DNA of 5,744 nt from an uncultured Kineosporia sp. (GTDB lineage: Bacteria; Actinomycetota; Actinomycetes; Actinomycetales; Kineosporiaceae), in assembly GCA_937859855.1 (NCBI GenBank), contig CALMAR010000313.1, positions 1 through 5,744 on the forward strand, written 5' to 3'. This document shows, piece by piece, positions 5,661-5,744 of the stretch. Under the pieces are notes generated by a model. It had not been told where the DNA came from, did no database searches, and worked only from the letters and a program-made list of their open reading frames with translations. Numbering within the stretch: position 1 is the first letter of the stretch; each line of letters starts with the position of its first letter. Made by a program: the position numbers and the translations under genes.

Positions 5661-5744
5661 CGAGGTCATTCCGCCGTCGACGCGCAGCACTGCGCCCGTG
5701 ATGGACGCCGCCAGCGGCGAGGCCAGCGACGCGATCGCCTGCGC
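5646..5744 (-). CDS. Short-chain dehydrogenase/reductase, C-terminal fragment (5' part beyond window)
   Basis: Only the last 32 codons are in the window. The translation has the typical C-terminal signature of NAD(P)-dependent short-chain dehydrogenases: LASPLAASITGAVLRVDGGM, then a short tail to a TAG stop at 5646-5648. In this family the ITGxxxxVDGG segment closes the Rossmann fold near the cofactor. The Tyr-Lys catalytic pair and the nucleotide-binding glycines would be beyond the right edge, so substrate and activity cannot be judged. The gene converges on the endonuclease gene, and their 3' ends overlap by 15 bases (5646-5660). Confidence 0.85.
   Translation of the reverse strand, partial: AQAIASLASPLAASITGAVLRVDGGMTSLRVG

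Noticed and set aside
1..5744. CRISPR array, tRNA/rRNA genes, insertion sequences, toxin-antitoxin pairs
   Set aside because: I saw no regularly spaced repeats, no tRNA-like cloverleaf and no transposase motifs, and no small gene pair with coding character.

Overview
The window reads as chromosomal DNA of a high-GC Gram-positive bacterium, most likely an actinomycete. The grounds are the strong G/C preference at third codon positions, the GTG/TTG starts, a lipoprotein-type binding protein, and the resemblance of two genes to the NaeI restriction-modification family known from actinomycetes. GC content and codon usage were judged by eye, not calculated.

Left third (1 to about 2754, minus strand): two genes of a sugar ABC importer, transcribed right to left. 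The first is a lipid-anchored substrate-binding protein closely resembling galactofuranose-binding YtfQ. After a 106-base gap with a strong hairpin comes a double-ATPase protein resembling YtfR, which runs off the left edge. The permeases of such a YtfQRT/YjfF-type operon would be expected beyond the left edge.

Centre-left (2755-3104): a divergent intergenic region. It has an AT-rich patch with a good plus-strand promoter (TTGATA, 17-base spacer, TGTAAT at 2849-2877) and a roughly 220-base leader with two back-to-back inverted repeats.

Right half (3105-5660, plus strand): a two-gene type II restriction-modification module. The first gene is a C5-cytosine DNA methyltransferase with all main motifs plus an appended winged-helix-like C-terminal domain. 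Six bases after its stop, and in the same frame, comes an endonuclease of the NaeI (type IIE) family. It keeps the four active-site positions as I recall them for NaeI, but carries extra N-terminal sequence and a charged, helical C-terminal tail. The expected target is GCCGGC or something close to it; this is an inference from homology.

Right edge (5646-5744, minus strand): the last 32 codons of a short-chain dehydrogenase/reductase gene, whose 3' end overlaps the endonuclease gene by 15 bases. The layout suggests that the restriction-modification cassette sits as an accessory insertion between sugar-uptake and metabolic genes. The methyltransferase would protect host GCCGGC sites and the nuclease would cut unmethylated incoming DNA, with relative expression probably set by the leader, translational coupling and possibly autoregulation.
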